Shown here one piece after another: positions 19,198 through 28,479 of a stretch of 41,992 bases of DNA (position 1 is its first letter; each line of letters starts with the position of its first letter). This DNA is from JBQCDV01 sp051960855 (GTDB lineage Bacteria; Actinomycetota; Actinomycetes; JAJZTN01): NCBI GenBank assembly GCA_051960855.1, contig JBQCDV010000142.1, positions 1 through 41,992 on the forward strand. Reading direction: 5' to 3'. The position numbers and the translations under genes are program-made. The notes beneath the pieces were generated by a model that saw nothing but the letters and a program-made list of their open reading frames with translations, did no database searches and had not been told where the DNA came from.

Positions 19198-21270
19198 TCA
19201 ACCGCGACGCAACCCGCTCGCCCTCACGATTGGTCGGGCCACCGCGGCACGGACGGCCTCCTCGCTGGCGAGCACCCGCACGAACGACGTTGCCCTGGTG
19301 ACGGCCGTGTAGAGCAGCTCGCGTGTCAGCAACGGCGACTCCGGCGGCGGCAGGACGACGCTGACGCGCGCGAACTGGCTGCCCTGGCTGCGGTGCACCG
19401 TCAGGGCGTGCATGGTCTCGACTGCCGACAGTCGTGTGGGAGCCAGCGACACAGCCTCCTCCCCCCGCGTGAAGGCGGCCACCATCACGCCCTCCACACT
19501 CACCACCACCCCGGTGTCTCCGTTGCTCAGCCCCGTCTCGGGATCATTGCGCGTAGCGATCAACGGCCTGCCGGGATACCAGGGCGATCCCGTCGCGTAG
19601 TCCGGCATGGCGTCGCGAAGCCACCCCTCGACGACCTCAGACCACCGCGCCAGCCCAAACGGCCCACGGCGGTGCCCCACGAGCAGCCGATGAGCGTCCA
19701 GCGCCGCGAGAGCCGAGGCGCACTCTCCGGCCAACGCCGCCCGCACGACGTCCTGCCCTGTCGCCACAATGTCCTGGCGTAGGCCGCCGAGCACCCCAGC
19801 GGCGGGGCCAAGGGGGCGGCCGCGTTCGTCCATGGGGTCGACGAGCTCGAGAACGCCAGGAGCAGACCGCAGCAGCTCGACCGCAGTGTCGCCGTCACCC
19901 TCGCGGATCGAGTCCGCGAGGGCGGCGATCGCGCCGCTGAACCGGTGCACCTGCCGCAGCCGGACGACGTCGTTGCGCAACTCGGGCGCGACGATCTCGG
20001 CGGGCCGGACGTCGTTGGGAATCAGGGACGTCAGCAACTCGACGCGGCGGTCGGGAGCTGGCCGGGGTGCACGCGCGACGAGATCGCCGAGCACCGCTCC
20101 TGCCTCTACCGATGCCAACTGGTCGGGGTCGCCGACGAGCACGAGCGAGGCCTCCGGACGCACTGCCTCGAGCAGCCGCGCCATGAGGGTCAGCGAGACC
20201 ATGGAGGTCTCGTCCACCACGATGAGGTCGTAAGGCAACGGCTGCATGCGGTGGTGCTTGAAGCGCGTCCGCGAGTCCGGTCGCGCGCCCAGCAATCGGT
20301 GCAGCGTGGTGGCCACCAGCGGCGACACGACGGGGCGGCCCTCCTCGTCGACGCCGACGGCGTCGGGAGACGGCAGGCCTTGCGCCCGGAGCCGAGCGGC
20401 CTCTGCAGCCACCGCGGACTGGAGCCTGGCCGCCGCCTTGCCGGTCGGTGCCGCCATGGCGATCCGCGGCGGATGCGACCACGACTGCTGAACGACGGAC
20501 AGCAGCCGGGCCACCGTCGTCGTCTTGCCGGTCCCCGGTCCTCCGGCGATGACGGTGATGCTTCCCAGCGCGGCGGCTGCCGCGGCGAGCCGCTGGTAGT
20601 CCGGCGGCGGCGTCACCGGCTGACCGTCGTCACCGAACAGTGCGTCGCCGAGGTCCTCCGGGAACAGCATGTCGATGGCGTGGCGCAGCCGGTCGGCGTC
20701 CACGAGTCGCACGGGGGCCGCTGACCGCCGCGCCAGCTCCTCCCGGACGAGCTGCTCCTGCTCCCAGTACCGCTCGAGGTAGAGGAGACCGCCCACCAAC
20801 CGCAGGGGCCGCGGCGAGGCCGCGTGCTGCGCTGACGCGGTGACGGTAGGGCTAGCGGCGACTGCCTCCGCCCACGCCCGCGGCTCGGGCCACGGCAGCT
20901 CCCCGGACTCCCCGGTCCCCCCGGACTCCCCGACCCCGTCGGACTCCCCGACCCCGTCGGACTCCCCGACCCCGTCGGGCTGCCCCGACCCGCCGGCCCC
21001 CCAGACCGCATCGTCGGAGCTGACGGTCGTCGGCAGCGCAGCAAGGTCGCAGCAGACGGAGCCGTGCCGCACCGCGCGCGCGGCCAGGGCCGCCGCCAGC
21101 TGGACGCGCTCGTCGCTCTCCCCCGTAAGGCGCGTCCACGCCATCGCCAGGTGCACGTCCGCCGCGACGAGGATCCCGGCATCGTTGAAAGCCCGCAGCA
21201 GGCCGCGAGCTCGACGTGCCACCCCCACACCGTTCGCGTCGCGCCGGCCCCCTGGAGCCGCGGCCGGCAT
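19198..21270 (-). CDS. recD: exodeoxyribonuclease V alpha subunit (RecD helicase)
   Basis: 690 residues. Superfamily 1B 5'-3' helicase subunit of RecBCD. Motif I is GGPGTGKTTTVARLL near residue 245, then APTGKAAARLQ, motif II VVDETSMVSL, GDPDQLASVEAGAVLGDL and the C-terminal VHRSQGSQFARV and LLYTAVTRA. Its ATG overlaps the recB stop by one base (TGATG), so translation is coupled. Residues about 99-122, between the N-terminal domain and the motor, are a Gly/Glu/Asp-rich insertion of three exact and one degenerate GVGESD unit from an 18-bp tandem repeat. Last gene of the recCBD operon. Confidence 0.93.
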   Translation of the reverse strand: MPAAAPGGRRDANGVGVARRARGLLRAFNDAGILVAADVHLAMAWTRLTGESDERVQLAAALAARAVRHGSVCCDLAALPTTVSSDDAVWGAGGSGQPDGVGESDGVGESDGVGESGGTGESGELPWPEPRAWAEAVAASPTVTASAQHAASPRPLRLVGGLLYLERYWEQEQLVREELARRSAAPVRLVDADRLRHAIDMLFPEDLGDALFGDDGQPVTPPPDYQRLAAAAAALGSITVIAGGPGTGKTTTVARLLSVVQQSWSHPPRIAMAAPTGKAAARLQSAVAAEAARLRAQGLPSPDAVGVDEEGRPVVSPLVATTLHRLLGARPDSRTRFKHHRMQPLPYDLIVVDETSMVSLTLMARLLEAVRPEASLVLVGDPDQLASVEAGAVLGDLVARAPRPAPDRRVELLTSLIPNDVRPAEIVAPELRNDVVRLRQVHRFSGAIAALADSIREGDGDTAVELLRSAPGVLELVDPMDERGRPLGPAAGVLGGLRQDIVATGQDVVRAALAGECASALAALDAHRLLVGHRRGPFGLARWSEVVEGWLRDAMPDYATGSPWYPGRPLIATRNDPETGLSNGDTGVVVSVEGVMVAAFTRGEEAVSLAPTRLSAVETMHALTVHRSQGSQFARVSVVLPPPESPLLTRELLYTAVTRATSFVRVLASEEAVRAAVARPIVRASGLRRG
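20905..20976. repeat. 18-bp tandem repeat inside recD
   Basis: Three exact copies of GGACTCCCCGACCCCGTC (20923-20940, 20941-20958, 20959-20976) preceded by one degenerate copy at 20905-20922. On the coding strand each unit encodes six residues (GVGESD register). Confidence 0.95.
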
Positions 21271-24200
21271 CACGGCAGCCGCCCATCGACGAGGTCGGAC
21301 AGTGAGGTGACCAGGGACGCGGGCGGGCGCCACTCGAATACGCCGGGGACGTCGGCACCGCCCGGGATGGCGAGCGTTCCCGCTGCGGCGTTCGCGCCCT
21401 CGAAGGGACCACACATGCCCCGCACGAAGAGGTAGAGCACGCCGCCCAGGTGCACCTCCGGGTCGTAGCCGGGCTGGCGCCAGCGCAGGTAGCGGTGCAG
21501 GGCGACGGAGTAGAGCAGGGCCTGGAGTGGGTAGTGCGAGTCGATCATGGCCTGCGCCAGGGCCTCGCCGCGGTAGTCCCAGGCGCTGAGTGGGGCCGCG
21601 CCCTCGCCGAAGCCGCCGAGCCAGTTCGTCTTGTAGTCCACGACGACGTAGCGCGGCTGCCCGGCGCTGTCCGCCAGCCGCAGGACAGCGTCGATGCTGC
21701 CGGTGAGGTAGCCGCGGAGCAGTTGAGCGTCAAGCCCCGCCGACGAGAGCGCCTCGGGGTAGCCCGCCAGTGGGTCATCGTCGGGCAGGTGGGCCCGCAT
21801 CGCCGCCGCGACCGCAGCCAGCGTGACGCGGTGCTCCGCAGGGTCGTCACCTCCGGCCAGTGGCAGCTCGAAGTCCACCTCGGCGAGCCGGTCGCGCGGG
21901 GCGACCTCGGCCAGGGTGCGGCCCAGGCCGACGCTGCCCAGGGGCGTGGCAAGCGCGGGCAGCAGGGCCACTCCCAGGTCCTCCGCCCCGACGCCAGGCA
22001 TCGGTCGGTCGTGCAGGGCCTGCTCGCTCGCCTCGATCGCCGCGGTCCGCAGGTCGGGAGCCGCCGTGTCGACCGTCTCGAGCACCTCGTGCACGACGAC
22101 GCCGAAGGCGGCCCCCGTGGGCAGGTCGCGCATCGGCGAGAGCACCGAGCGCCACTGCTCCCGAGCTTCGACGGCGCCGCCCGCCGACGCGCCAGGGTGC
22201 CAGGCGTTCGCCCATCGACGAACGTCGTCACGGGGGCTGGGCTCGTCGGTCAGCTGACTGACCTCAGGCTCGCTGGCGACGCCCGGCTCCGCGCCGGCTA
22301 TCGCACCGGGCGCCCTCGTCGCGGCTCCGGCGCCGAAAGCGCCGTGGGCGGCCGCGGTCAGTGAGGTGTAGGACATCCGCCGCCAGCCGAGGTCGACCTG
22401 CCGGTCGAACACCTCCGCCTCGAGCGAGTCACTGGTCGGCTGCGAGTCGTGGCCCTGCCACTGCGGCGGCTCGACGTGCTCGTCGACCACGACGACTCCG
22501 ACGCGGGGCGCTCCGTCCTCGGCGCCGGCCTCAGCAGCGAAGTCGGCCAGCTGCGCCGCGGGATCCTTCGGCAAACGGGGCTCGTTCGGGGGTACCTCGC
22601 CCGGCGTGAAGTCACCGAAGAGCACGCGGTGCAGCGGCGACGTCCGGGTGTTGCGGCTGGGCGCCCACCAGGCGACCACGCGGTGCTTCGCGCGCGTCAG
22701 TGCCACGTAGAGCAGCCGCAGCTCCTCGTCGAGGTCCTCCTGCTTCGCCTGAGCGGCATGCGCCGCGTAGTCGCGCCCCTGCCGTCCCCCGACGTCCCGC
22801 ACCCGCCGACCGGCCTCGTGCAGCAGCAGCGCCTCGTTGGTGCGGCCGTCGTACCGATCCCACGCGAAGGGCACGTAGACGATGGGGAACTCGAGCCCCT
22901 TGCTCACGTGCATCGTGATGATCTGCACGGCCTGGGCGTCGGTGTCCAGTCGCCGGCTGCGCTCCTCGGCCTGGTCGCCCGCGGCTTCGGCGATGCGCCG
23001 CTGCAGCCACTCGGCGAGGGCTGCCGCGCCCAGACCTTCGGTCACCTGGACCTCGTGCAGCGTCTGGCCGACGTGCCGGAAGTCGGTCAGCCGGCGCTCG
23101 CCGTCAGGGTGCCCCAGCATGCGGACGGCCACGCCGTCCGCGGTCAGCGCCTCGAGGAGGGCGGACACCCCGCGATGCCCGAGCGCGTCACGCCAGCGCA
23201 GGACCCGCTGTGCCAGCTCGTCGAGCCGGGTGTCATCGGCGGCGTCGAGTTCGGCCGCATCCCACCCCACGAGGTCGGTGAGGGCCAGGGCGCGGATGGG
23301 ACCGCCGCGGTGGGGCTGTTCCAGCACCCGCAGCAGTGCGAGCCAGTCCTGAGCGGCGCTGCTGTCGAAGACGCTGCGCACCGAGGTCAGCACCGACGGG
23401 ACACCAGCCTGCACGAGCGCCTCACGCACCAGCTCCGACTGGGCCTGGGTGCGTGTCAGGACGGCGATGTCCGCGGGGCAGAGGGGCCGCCAGGTGGCGC
23501 CGTCCGCGATCGCCGTGCCGTCGGTGAGGTGGCGGACAACGTCGTTCGCCAGGTCCCGGCAGATGACGTCGCGGACCACCGCGACGGGCGGAGAGCTCCC
23601 GGGCGCGGTCCCACCCACCGTGCCTGGCACGACGCGCAGCTGGACGGCGGCCTCAGCCGCAGCGTCCTGGCCCCGACCAGGCCGCTCCCCGCGTCGGATG
23701 CGGCGGCGATGCTCAGCGTCGATGGGACGGACGGCAATGGCCGGGTCCCCGAGGGCCGCTCCCCGGAAGAGGTGCCGCACCCCGTGCACCAGACCGCCGT
23801 CGCTGCGCCAGTTGCGCGCCAGGGTGGCGTGCCGACCGCTGCCGGCGTCCGCAGCGGACTGCACCACCTGGGCGGCCGTGAGATAGGCCTCGATGTCGCC
23901 GCCCCGAAAGGCGTAGATGGCCTGCTTGGGGTCCCCGATCAGCACGAGGCTGACGGCGCCATAGAAGGCGCGGTGCAGGATCTCCCACTGCACGGGGTCG
24001 GTGTCCTGGAACTCGTCCACGAGCACGTAGCGGTAGCGAGCCTGCAGTCGCGCACGGGCGATCGGGCCGGTCACCTCGTCTCGCAACGCGGCCAGCAGGC
24101 GGGTGGGCAGGTCGTCGTAGCCGTAGACGCGCTGCTGCCGCTTGCGCTGGTCGAGAGCACGTCGCACGGCGTGCGCCCACTCGCTGCGAGCGCCGACCTC

Positions 24201-24815
24201 ACCCTCCTCCTCGGGGCCGGGCACCACCGCGGCCTGTGGATCTGCGATCACCGCGGCTGCCAGGTCGCGAGCGAGGGCGTAGTCGAGTGCCGGCGGCGGC
24301 TGGGCAACAGCGAAGCGCTGCAGGTACAGGTCGTCGACGAGATCGTCGAGCAGCGCCTGGAAGGGGTCGACGAAGGTGAGACCCGGCTCCATGTCAGCCG
24401 CGGTGCCGAGAGACGTCAGCACCTGCAGGCAGAAGGCATGGGTGGTGTCGATCGTGGCGGCATCGAAATCCGCCAGGGCGGCCTGCAGCCGGCGCTGCCG
24501 GCGCTCCACCTCTGGATCAGAGACGGCAGCCAGCAGTGCCACCACCGAGTCGGAGCTCGCGCGCGCCGTCAGCGGGTCACGTAGCGCGGCCGCGGTGTGC
24601 ACGAGCCGCTCGCGGACCCGCTCTCTGAGCTCCCGGGTGGCGGCACGCCCGAAGGTCACGAGCAGCAGCTCATCCAGCCGGCAGGCGCCCTCCGCGACAA
24701 GCCGTGTGGCGAGGGCGGCGATCGTGAACGTCTTTCCGGTGCCCGCGCTCGCCTCGAGCAGGACCGTCCCCGAGGGGAGCTCGCCGCAGACGTCGAAGGG
24801 TGCCGCGAGGCTCAC
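21270..24815 (-). CDS. recB: exodeoxyribonuclease V beta subunit (RecB helicase-nuclease)
   Basis: 1181 residues. The N-terminal UvrD-like motor has Walker A EASAGTGKTFTIAALATRLV near residue 22, motif II LVDEFQDTDPVQWEI, motif III GDPKQAIYAFRGGDI and motif VI LLYVALTRAKHRVVAWW. HVSKGLEFPIVYVPF (motif V) is intact. The C-terminal RecB nuclease domain has GSIDAVLRL and VVVDYKTNW, the catalytic Asp and Lys of the DYK site. The start is GTG 24815, overlapping the recC TGA (GTGA), so the operon order is recC-recB-recD with coupled translation. It acts on double-strand ends with RecC and RecD for recombinational repair and degradation of foreign linear DNA. Confidence 0.95.
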   Translation of the reverse strand: MSLAAPFDVCGELPSGTVLLEASAGTGKTFTIAALATRLVAEGACRLDELLLVTFGRAATRELRERVRERLVHTAAALRDPLTARASSDSVVALLAAVSDPEVERRQRRLQAALADFDAATIDTTHAFCLQVLTSLGTAADMEPGLTFVDPFQALLDDLVDDLYLQRFAVAQPPPALDYALARDLAAAVIADPQAAVVPGPEEEGEVGARSEWAHAVRRALDQRKRQQRVYGYDDLPTRLLAALRDEVTGPIARARLQARYRYVLVDEFQDTDPVQWEILHRAFYGAVSLVLIGDPKQAIYAFRGGDIEAYLTAAQVVQSAADAGSGRHATLARNWRSDGGLVHGVRHLFRGAALGDPAIAVRPIDAEHRRRIRRGERPGRGQDAAAEAAVQLRVVPGTVGGTAPGSSPPVAVVRDVICRDLANDVVRHLTDGTAIADGATWRPLCPADIAVLTRTQAQSELVREALVQAGVPSVLTSVRSVFDSSAAQDWLALLRVLEQPHRGGPIRALALTDLVGWDAAELDAADDTRLDELAQRVLRWRDALGHRGVSALLEALTADGVAVRMLGHPDGERRLTDFRHVGQTLHEVQVTEGLGAAALAEWLQRRIAEAAGDQAEERSRRLDTDAQAVQIITMHVSKGLEFPIVYVPFAWDRYDGRTNEALLLHEAGRRVRDVGGRQGRDYAAHAAQAKQEDLDEELRLLYVALTRAKHRVVAWWAPSRNTRTSPLHRVLFGDFTPGEVPPNEPRLPKDPAAQLADFAAEAGAEDGAPRVGVVVVDEHVEPPQWQGHDSQPTSDSLEAEVFDRQVDLGWRRMSYTSLTAAAHGAFGAGAATRAPGAIAGAEPGVASEPEVSQLTDEPSPRDDVRRWANAWHPGASAGGAVEAREQWRSVLSPMRDLPTGAAFGVVVHEVLETVDTAAPDLRTAAIEASEQALHDRPMPGVGAEDLGVALLPALATPLGSVGLGRTLAEVAPRDRLAEVDFELPLAGGDDPAEHRVTLAAVAAAMRAHLPDDDPLAGYPEALSSAGLDAQLLRGYLTGSIDAVLRLADSAGQPRYVVVDYKTNWLGGFGEGAAPLSAWDYRGEALAQAMIDSHYPLQALLYSVALHRYLRWRQPGYDPEVHLGGVLYLFVRGMCGPFEGANAAAGTLAIPGGADVPGVFEWRPPASLVTSLSDLVDGRLP

Positions 24816-27800
24816 AACGCCTCCTCCTCCTCGTGCCGCATCACCGGTCCCCAGATCGACAGCGCCAGCTCCCCGAAGCGTGTCGGCTCCGACCCCTGCG
24901 AGGCAGCGGGCTCGGCCAGCAGCGCGGAGAGCGTGGCCGGCTCCCCCCAGACACGCAGGTTCTCCCGGTCGCCTCCCTCATAGCTGCGGTCACGGGGACC
25001 GCTCTGCTCCCATACCGCGCGGGCGGCACGCTCGGCGGTCGGGACCGAGCCTGGGTCGTGGGCCCGCAGACGCTGGTCGGCGTACGCGAGCGAAGCTCGC
25101 GGCGCGAACGGCAGTGGCGCGGCGAGGGCCTGCTGGCGTGCTGCCACGAGGTCCGCGAGGAGCCGGCGGGCGAGTTCGGGCTCGACCTGCGTCATCACCG
25201 AACGGCGCGGTCGCGGCGCTCCCCGGCGCCCCTCGCTGGCCTCGCCACGCCCGATCGTCACGGCCTGCCAAGGGGTCTCGGGCCGTGCGGCGGCGAGCGC
25301 CAGCAGGCGCACCCAGGCGGCGAGCCGCTGCTTGGCCTTCAGTCGGGAGTAGCCAACCGTGAGCAGGACCTGACGGCGGACGCCGCTCACGCTGCCCTCG
25401 ATGCGCTGTCCGCTTTCGAGGGGGACGGCGACATCCAGCACGTCACTCGGGATGTCTCCGTCCTCGTCGGTCAGGTAAGCCTGGGCGGCCTTCAGCAGCG
25501 GTCCGGCCTCGGGCACCAGCACCGTGTCCCGGTAATGGGCGCCGAGAGCGCGAGGTGGCAGCAGCCCGCGCAGCATCTCCGCGCGCACCGCCTCGTCTGG
25601 GTCCACGCCCGCCAGCGCCTGCTGGAGCACGCGATCCCCGATCTTCCACTGCGCGAGGTGGTCGGGCTGGAGGGGGACCCGGTCGCTGACGACCTCCTCC
25701 TCCCAGGGCAGGGCGACACCGAGCCGCTGCACGAGGAAGGCCTTGGCTGGCGAGGTGACGAAGGCGACGAGGGCGTCGAGCGGCACCACATCGCCCTGTG
25801 CCAGCGGCGGCAAGGGGCTGGACCGCAGCCGATCGACCCCGAGGGGATCCGCGACTGCACGTGGGGCCTGCGCACGCCGTGCCGCCTCGGCGGCGGCCGC
25901 GTCGTAGCTGAACGCGCGGTGGGTCGCGAGCTCGCCCGGCGTGAAGTAGCGCGGGTCGAACGGCTGCAACGGATGGCGCACGACCACCGACCGACCGCCC
26001 GACCCGCCGACACCGTCACCGTCAGCGAGGGCCTCGACCGCCTCGAGCAGCTCGCCGACAGGGACTGCGGGCGCGTGCTCGGCACCGGTGCGCGGGTCGG
26101 CTCCCGAGTAGAGGACCACGAGGGTCTCCTCCGCCGCGAGGATCGCGTCGAGGAACAGCTGTCTGTCCTCGGCCCTCGGGTCCCGCTCGCCGATCCATGG
26201 GTCCCGGGCCAGGACATCGTCGCCATCCGCGCGTCCCTGTCGCGGGAACGCGCCGTCGTCGAGCCCGAGCAGACAGATGACGCGGTGCGGCACCGACCGC
26301 ATCGGGAGCATGGAGGCCACCGTCAGGCTGCCGGTCCGGAAGTTGGCACGGGTCGCGCGGCCCTGGAGGCGCTCGCCCAGCAGCGCGCGCACCTCAGCGA
26401 GGTCGAGCAGCACAGCGCGGGCGCGTTCCCCCGCCTCGTCGAGGAGCGCAGTCAACTCCTGGCCAGCTTGGACGCGCTGCCAGTCGTCGCCGGCGCTGAC
26501 CGCACCCAGTGCCGCGAGCTGGTCCTGCAGCACCTCGACCCAGGAGGAGAGCTCGCGCGGCTGTCGCAGGGCGCCCACGGCGGCCTCGAGCCGGTGAAGT
26601 GCTTCGGCCAGCCGGCCGGCCAGCTCGAGGTCGGTGCTGTCGACGTCATCGAGCGGCAGCACCGTCCCCAGCCCCTGGATGCCCGTGCCGTCGATTCCCT
26701 CCGACATGGCGGCCCCGAGGAGCAGCCGGTCGAGGCCGGCGCGCCACGTCCCCTGCGCTACTCCCTGCACGCCGGCGCTCACCCGGTCCGACTCGTCGAG
26801 CCCCCACCGCACAGCGGTCGACAGCACCCAGCTGCCGATCCGCTCCAGGTCGTCGTCATCGAAGGCGAAGCGGCGGCGGACCGGCTGCTGAGCCAGCAGG
26901 TCGAGCACCGCACTGGCCGTGACGCGTCCGGCGGCGAGATCGAGAAGAGTCGTGAGCATCGCCAGGACGGGGTTGGTCTGGCGCAGGGAGCGGTCGGCCA
27001 GTCGCACCCGCAGCCGGTGCCCCGGATGCAGCTGACTCCCCTCGGCCAGGTCCTCGTCGACCAGCCCGAAGGTCGCTGAGATCAGAGGGGCGAAGGCCTC
27101 CACGTCCGGGCACATCACGAGGATGTCCCGCGGCTCGAGCGTGGGGTCGTCAGCCAGCAGACCGACCAGGACCTCGCGCAGCACCTCCACCTGGCGCGCC
27201 GGGCCATGGCAGGCGTGCACCTGGACAGAGCGGTCGGCGTGCACCTTCCCCGAGTGGTCAGCGGCGGACGAGGCCTCAGGCATCCGTGCCGGGCAGTCAG
27301 CGGGGTCACAGTTCGCGCGGATGCACGACTGCAGCCGGTGCAGGAGCGACCGCTCTCTCTCTGACGTGTCGCACGCGCGCGCCTCGTCCCGGTCCGCGTG
27401 GTGTTGGACCACGGGGGACAACGGCAGCAGCCGCTGCTGCAGCTCACGCACGTCACGGCCGAGACTCGCGAGCAGCGGGTGCCGGACGACAGTGTGGCTG
27501 CGGTCATCACGCCGGCGTCGGGCCGGCGGCAGCTGCGCGACCGCGTCCCAGAGAGCCTGCGACGGATGCGGCAGCCACAGGTGGACGTCGCGGCCGCAGG
27601 ACAGAGCCGACAGCACCTCGAGCTGCGTCTGAGGGAGGCTCGTCGGCCCGAACACCGACAGCCGGGCCGGTAGCGCGGCGGCCGCCGACAGGCCGGGCAG
27701 CACCTCGTCTCCCGCGAGGCTACGCAGTCGCTCACAGACCTCGGGAAGTCGTTCGGCCGGTGACGGGTGGCCGATGAGCGCGCGTAGCCGGCGCCACAGG

Positions 27801-28339
27801 GCCGGCTGCCAGAGCAGGTCCGGTGGGAGCTCCTGCCGCCCGTCGGTGTCGCGCTCGGCCGCCCAGTCCGTCAGCAGTGCGGGCCGGGCTTGCTCGTAGC
27901 GGGCGAACAGTCGCGCCACGGCGGCGGCCAGGACGACGCGGCGCCCTGGCGAGAAGCCATGGGCGCTGGCACCGAGGTAGCGCGCGACGGGCCCGCACCA
28001 CGCCTCGTCGAGGCTGTCGTCGAGCACCTCGAGGACCGACCACAGCAGCGACTCCTGCCGCCACGGGTCGTCGCGCGGGTCGAGACCACTCGCGGCCGCG
28101 ATCACCTCGCGCACGAGCACGGCTGGCGACAGGAAGCGGACGTTGGCGCACACACCGTCTCGCCGTGACGGTGACGCTCCGAGTCCGAGGGAGAGCTGAT
28201 GGCTCAACCAGCGCTCGACACCCTTGGTCGGCACCGCCACGAGCTCGGCGGCAAGGGGGTCGGGCAGCGGGACCGTGAGCACCTCGCGCAGCCCCTGCGC
28301 GAGCGCACTCGTCCGCTCCCCCCGATGCACCATGAGCAT
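24812..28339 (-). CDS. recC: exodeoxyribonuclease V gamma subunit (RecC)
   Basis: 1175 residues. The start MLMVHRGERTSALAQGL and VPTKGVERWLSHQLSLGLG are typical of RecC, the Chi-scanning subunit that lacks an active helicase site. Later RecC features include GRVTFCSMLPMRSVPHRV-like text (here LTVASMLPMRSVPHR followed by VICLLGLDDGAFPR) and the C-terminal nuclease-like fold. I place the start at ATG 28339 because TACCGT lies exactly six bases upstream, which is the leaderless pattern seen elsewhere here; an in-frame opening upstream has no family similarity. It is the first gene of recCBD and divergent from the universal stress protein gene. Confidence 0.93.
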   Translation of the reverse strand: MLMVHRGERTSALAQGLREVLTVPLPDPLAAELVAVPTKGVERWLSHQLSLGLGASPSRRDGVCANVRFLSPAVLVREVIAAASGLDPRDDPWRQESLLWSVLEVLDDSLDEAWCGPVARYLGASAHGFSPGRRVVLAAAVARLFARYEQARPALLTDWAAERDTDGRQELPPDLLWQPALWRRLRALIGHPSPAERLPEVCERLRSLAGDEVLPGLSAAAALPARLSVFGPTSLPQTQLEVLSALSCGRDVHLWLPHPSQALWDAVAQLPPARRRRDDRSHTVVRHPLLASLGRDVRELQQRLLPLSPVVQHHADRDEARACDTSERERSLLHRLQSCIRANCDPADCPARMPEASSAADHSGKVHADRSVQVHACHGPARQVEVLREVLVGLLADDPTLEPRDILVMCPDVEAFAPLISATFGLVDEDLAEGSQLHPGHRLRVRLADRSLRQTNPVLAMLTTLLDLAAGRVTASAVLDLLAQQPVRRRFAFDDDDLERIGSWVLSTAVRWGLDESDRVSAGVQGVAQGTWRAGLDRLLLGAAMSEGIDGTGIQGLGTVLPLDDVDSTDLELAGRLAEALHRLEAAVGALRQPRELSSWVEVLQDQLAALGAVSAGDDWQRVQAGQELTALLDEAGERARAVLLDLAEVRALLGERLQGRATRANFRTGSLTVASMLPMRSVPHRVICLLGLDDGAFPRQGRADGDDVLARDPWIGERDPRAEDRQLFLDAILAAEETLVVLYSGADPRTGAEHAPAVPVGELLEAVEALADGDGVGGSGGRSVVVRHPLQPFDPRYFTPGELATHRAFSYDAAAAEAARRAQAPRAVADPLGVDRLRSSPLPPLAQGDVVPLDALVAFVTSPAKAFLVQRLGVALPWEEEVVSDRVPLQPDHLAQWKIGDRVLQQALAGVDPDEAVRAEMLRGLLPPRALGAHYRDTVLVPEAGPLLKAAQAYLTDEDGDIPSDVLDVAVPLESGQRIEGSVSGVRRQVLLTVGYSRLKAKQRLAAWVRLLALAAARPETPWQAVTIGRGEASEGRRGAPRPRRSVMTQVEPELARRLLADLVAARQQALAAPLPFAPRASLAYADQRLRAHDPGSVPTAERAARAVWEQSGPRDRSYEGGDRENLRVWGEPATLSALLAEPAASQGSEPTRFGELALSIWGPVMRHEEEEAL

Positions 28340-28345
28340 GGCGCC

Positions 28346-28351
28346 ACGGTA
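28346..28351 (-). promoter_or_regulatory. -10 element of leaderless recCBD operon
   Basis: TACCGT on the minus strand, six bases before ATG 28339, no Shine-Dalgarno. The same hexamer and spacing occur at nagA (41210-41215). Confidence 0.6.
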
Positions 28352-28394
28352 ACGACAGGAACTGACAGGGTCTGCAAGGCGCGGTTCCCTCCAC

Positions 28395-28409
28395 AGGACG
28401 TGTGGCCCT
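28395..28409. promoter_or_regulatory. DosR/DevR-like site upstream of universal stress protein
   Basis: AGGACGTGTGGCCCT resembles the actinobacterial pattern GGGAC-N4-GGCCCT with one mismatch. It lies 71 bases before the ATG. Match to the symmetric mycobacterial consensus is weaker, so the assignment is tentative. Confidence 0.3.
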
Positions 28410-28479
28410 GGCATTGGCGTCGCCCCAGGCGCACCATGGACAGCGAGGACGGGGGCCGCTCCACCCGAGGAGGCGCACC

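Noticed and set aside
20905..20976. CRISPR array
   Set aside because: Units are contiguous without spacers, only 18 bp, and lie in the recD coding frame.
22449..24584. 711-codon plus-strand frame
   Set aside because: Fully antisense to recB and of Arg/Gly/His-rich composition typical of GC-rich shadow frames.
24800..27079. 759-codon plus-strand frame
   Set aside because: Antisense to recC; no domain or motif can be seen.
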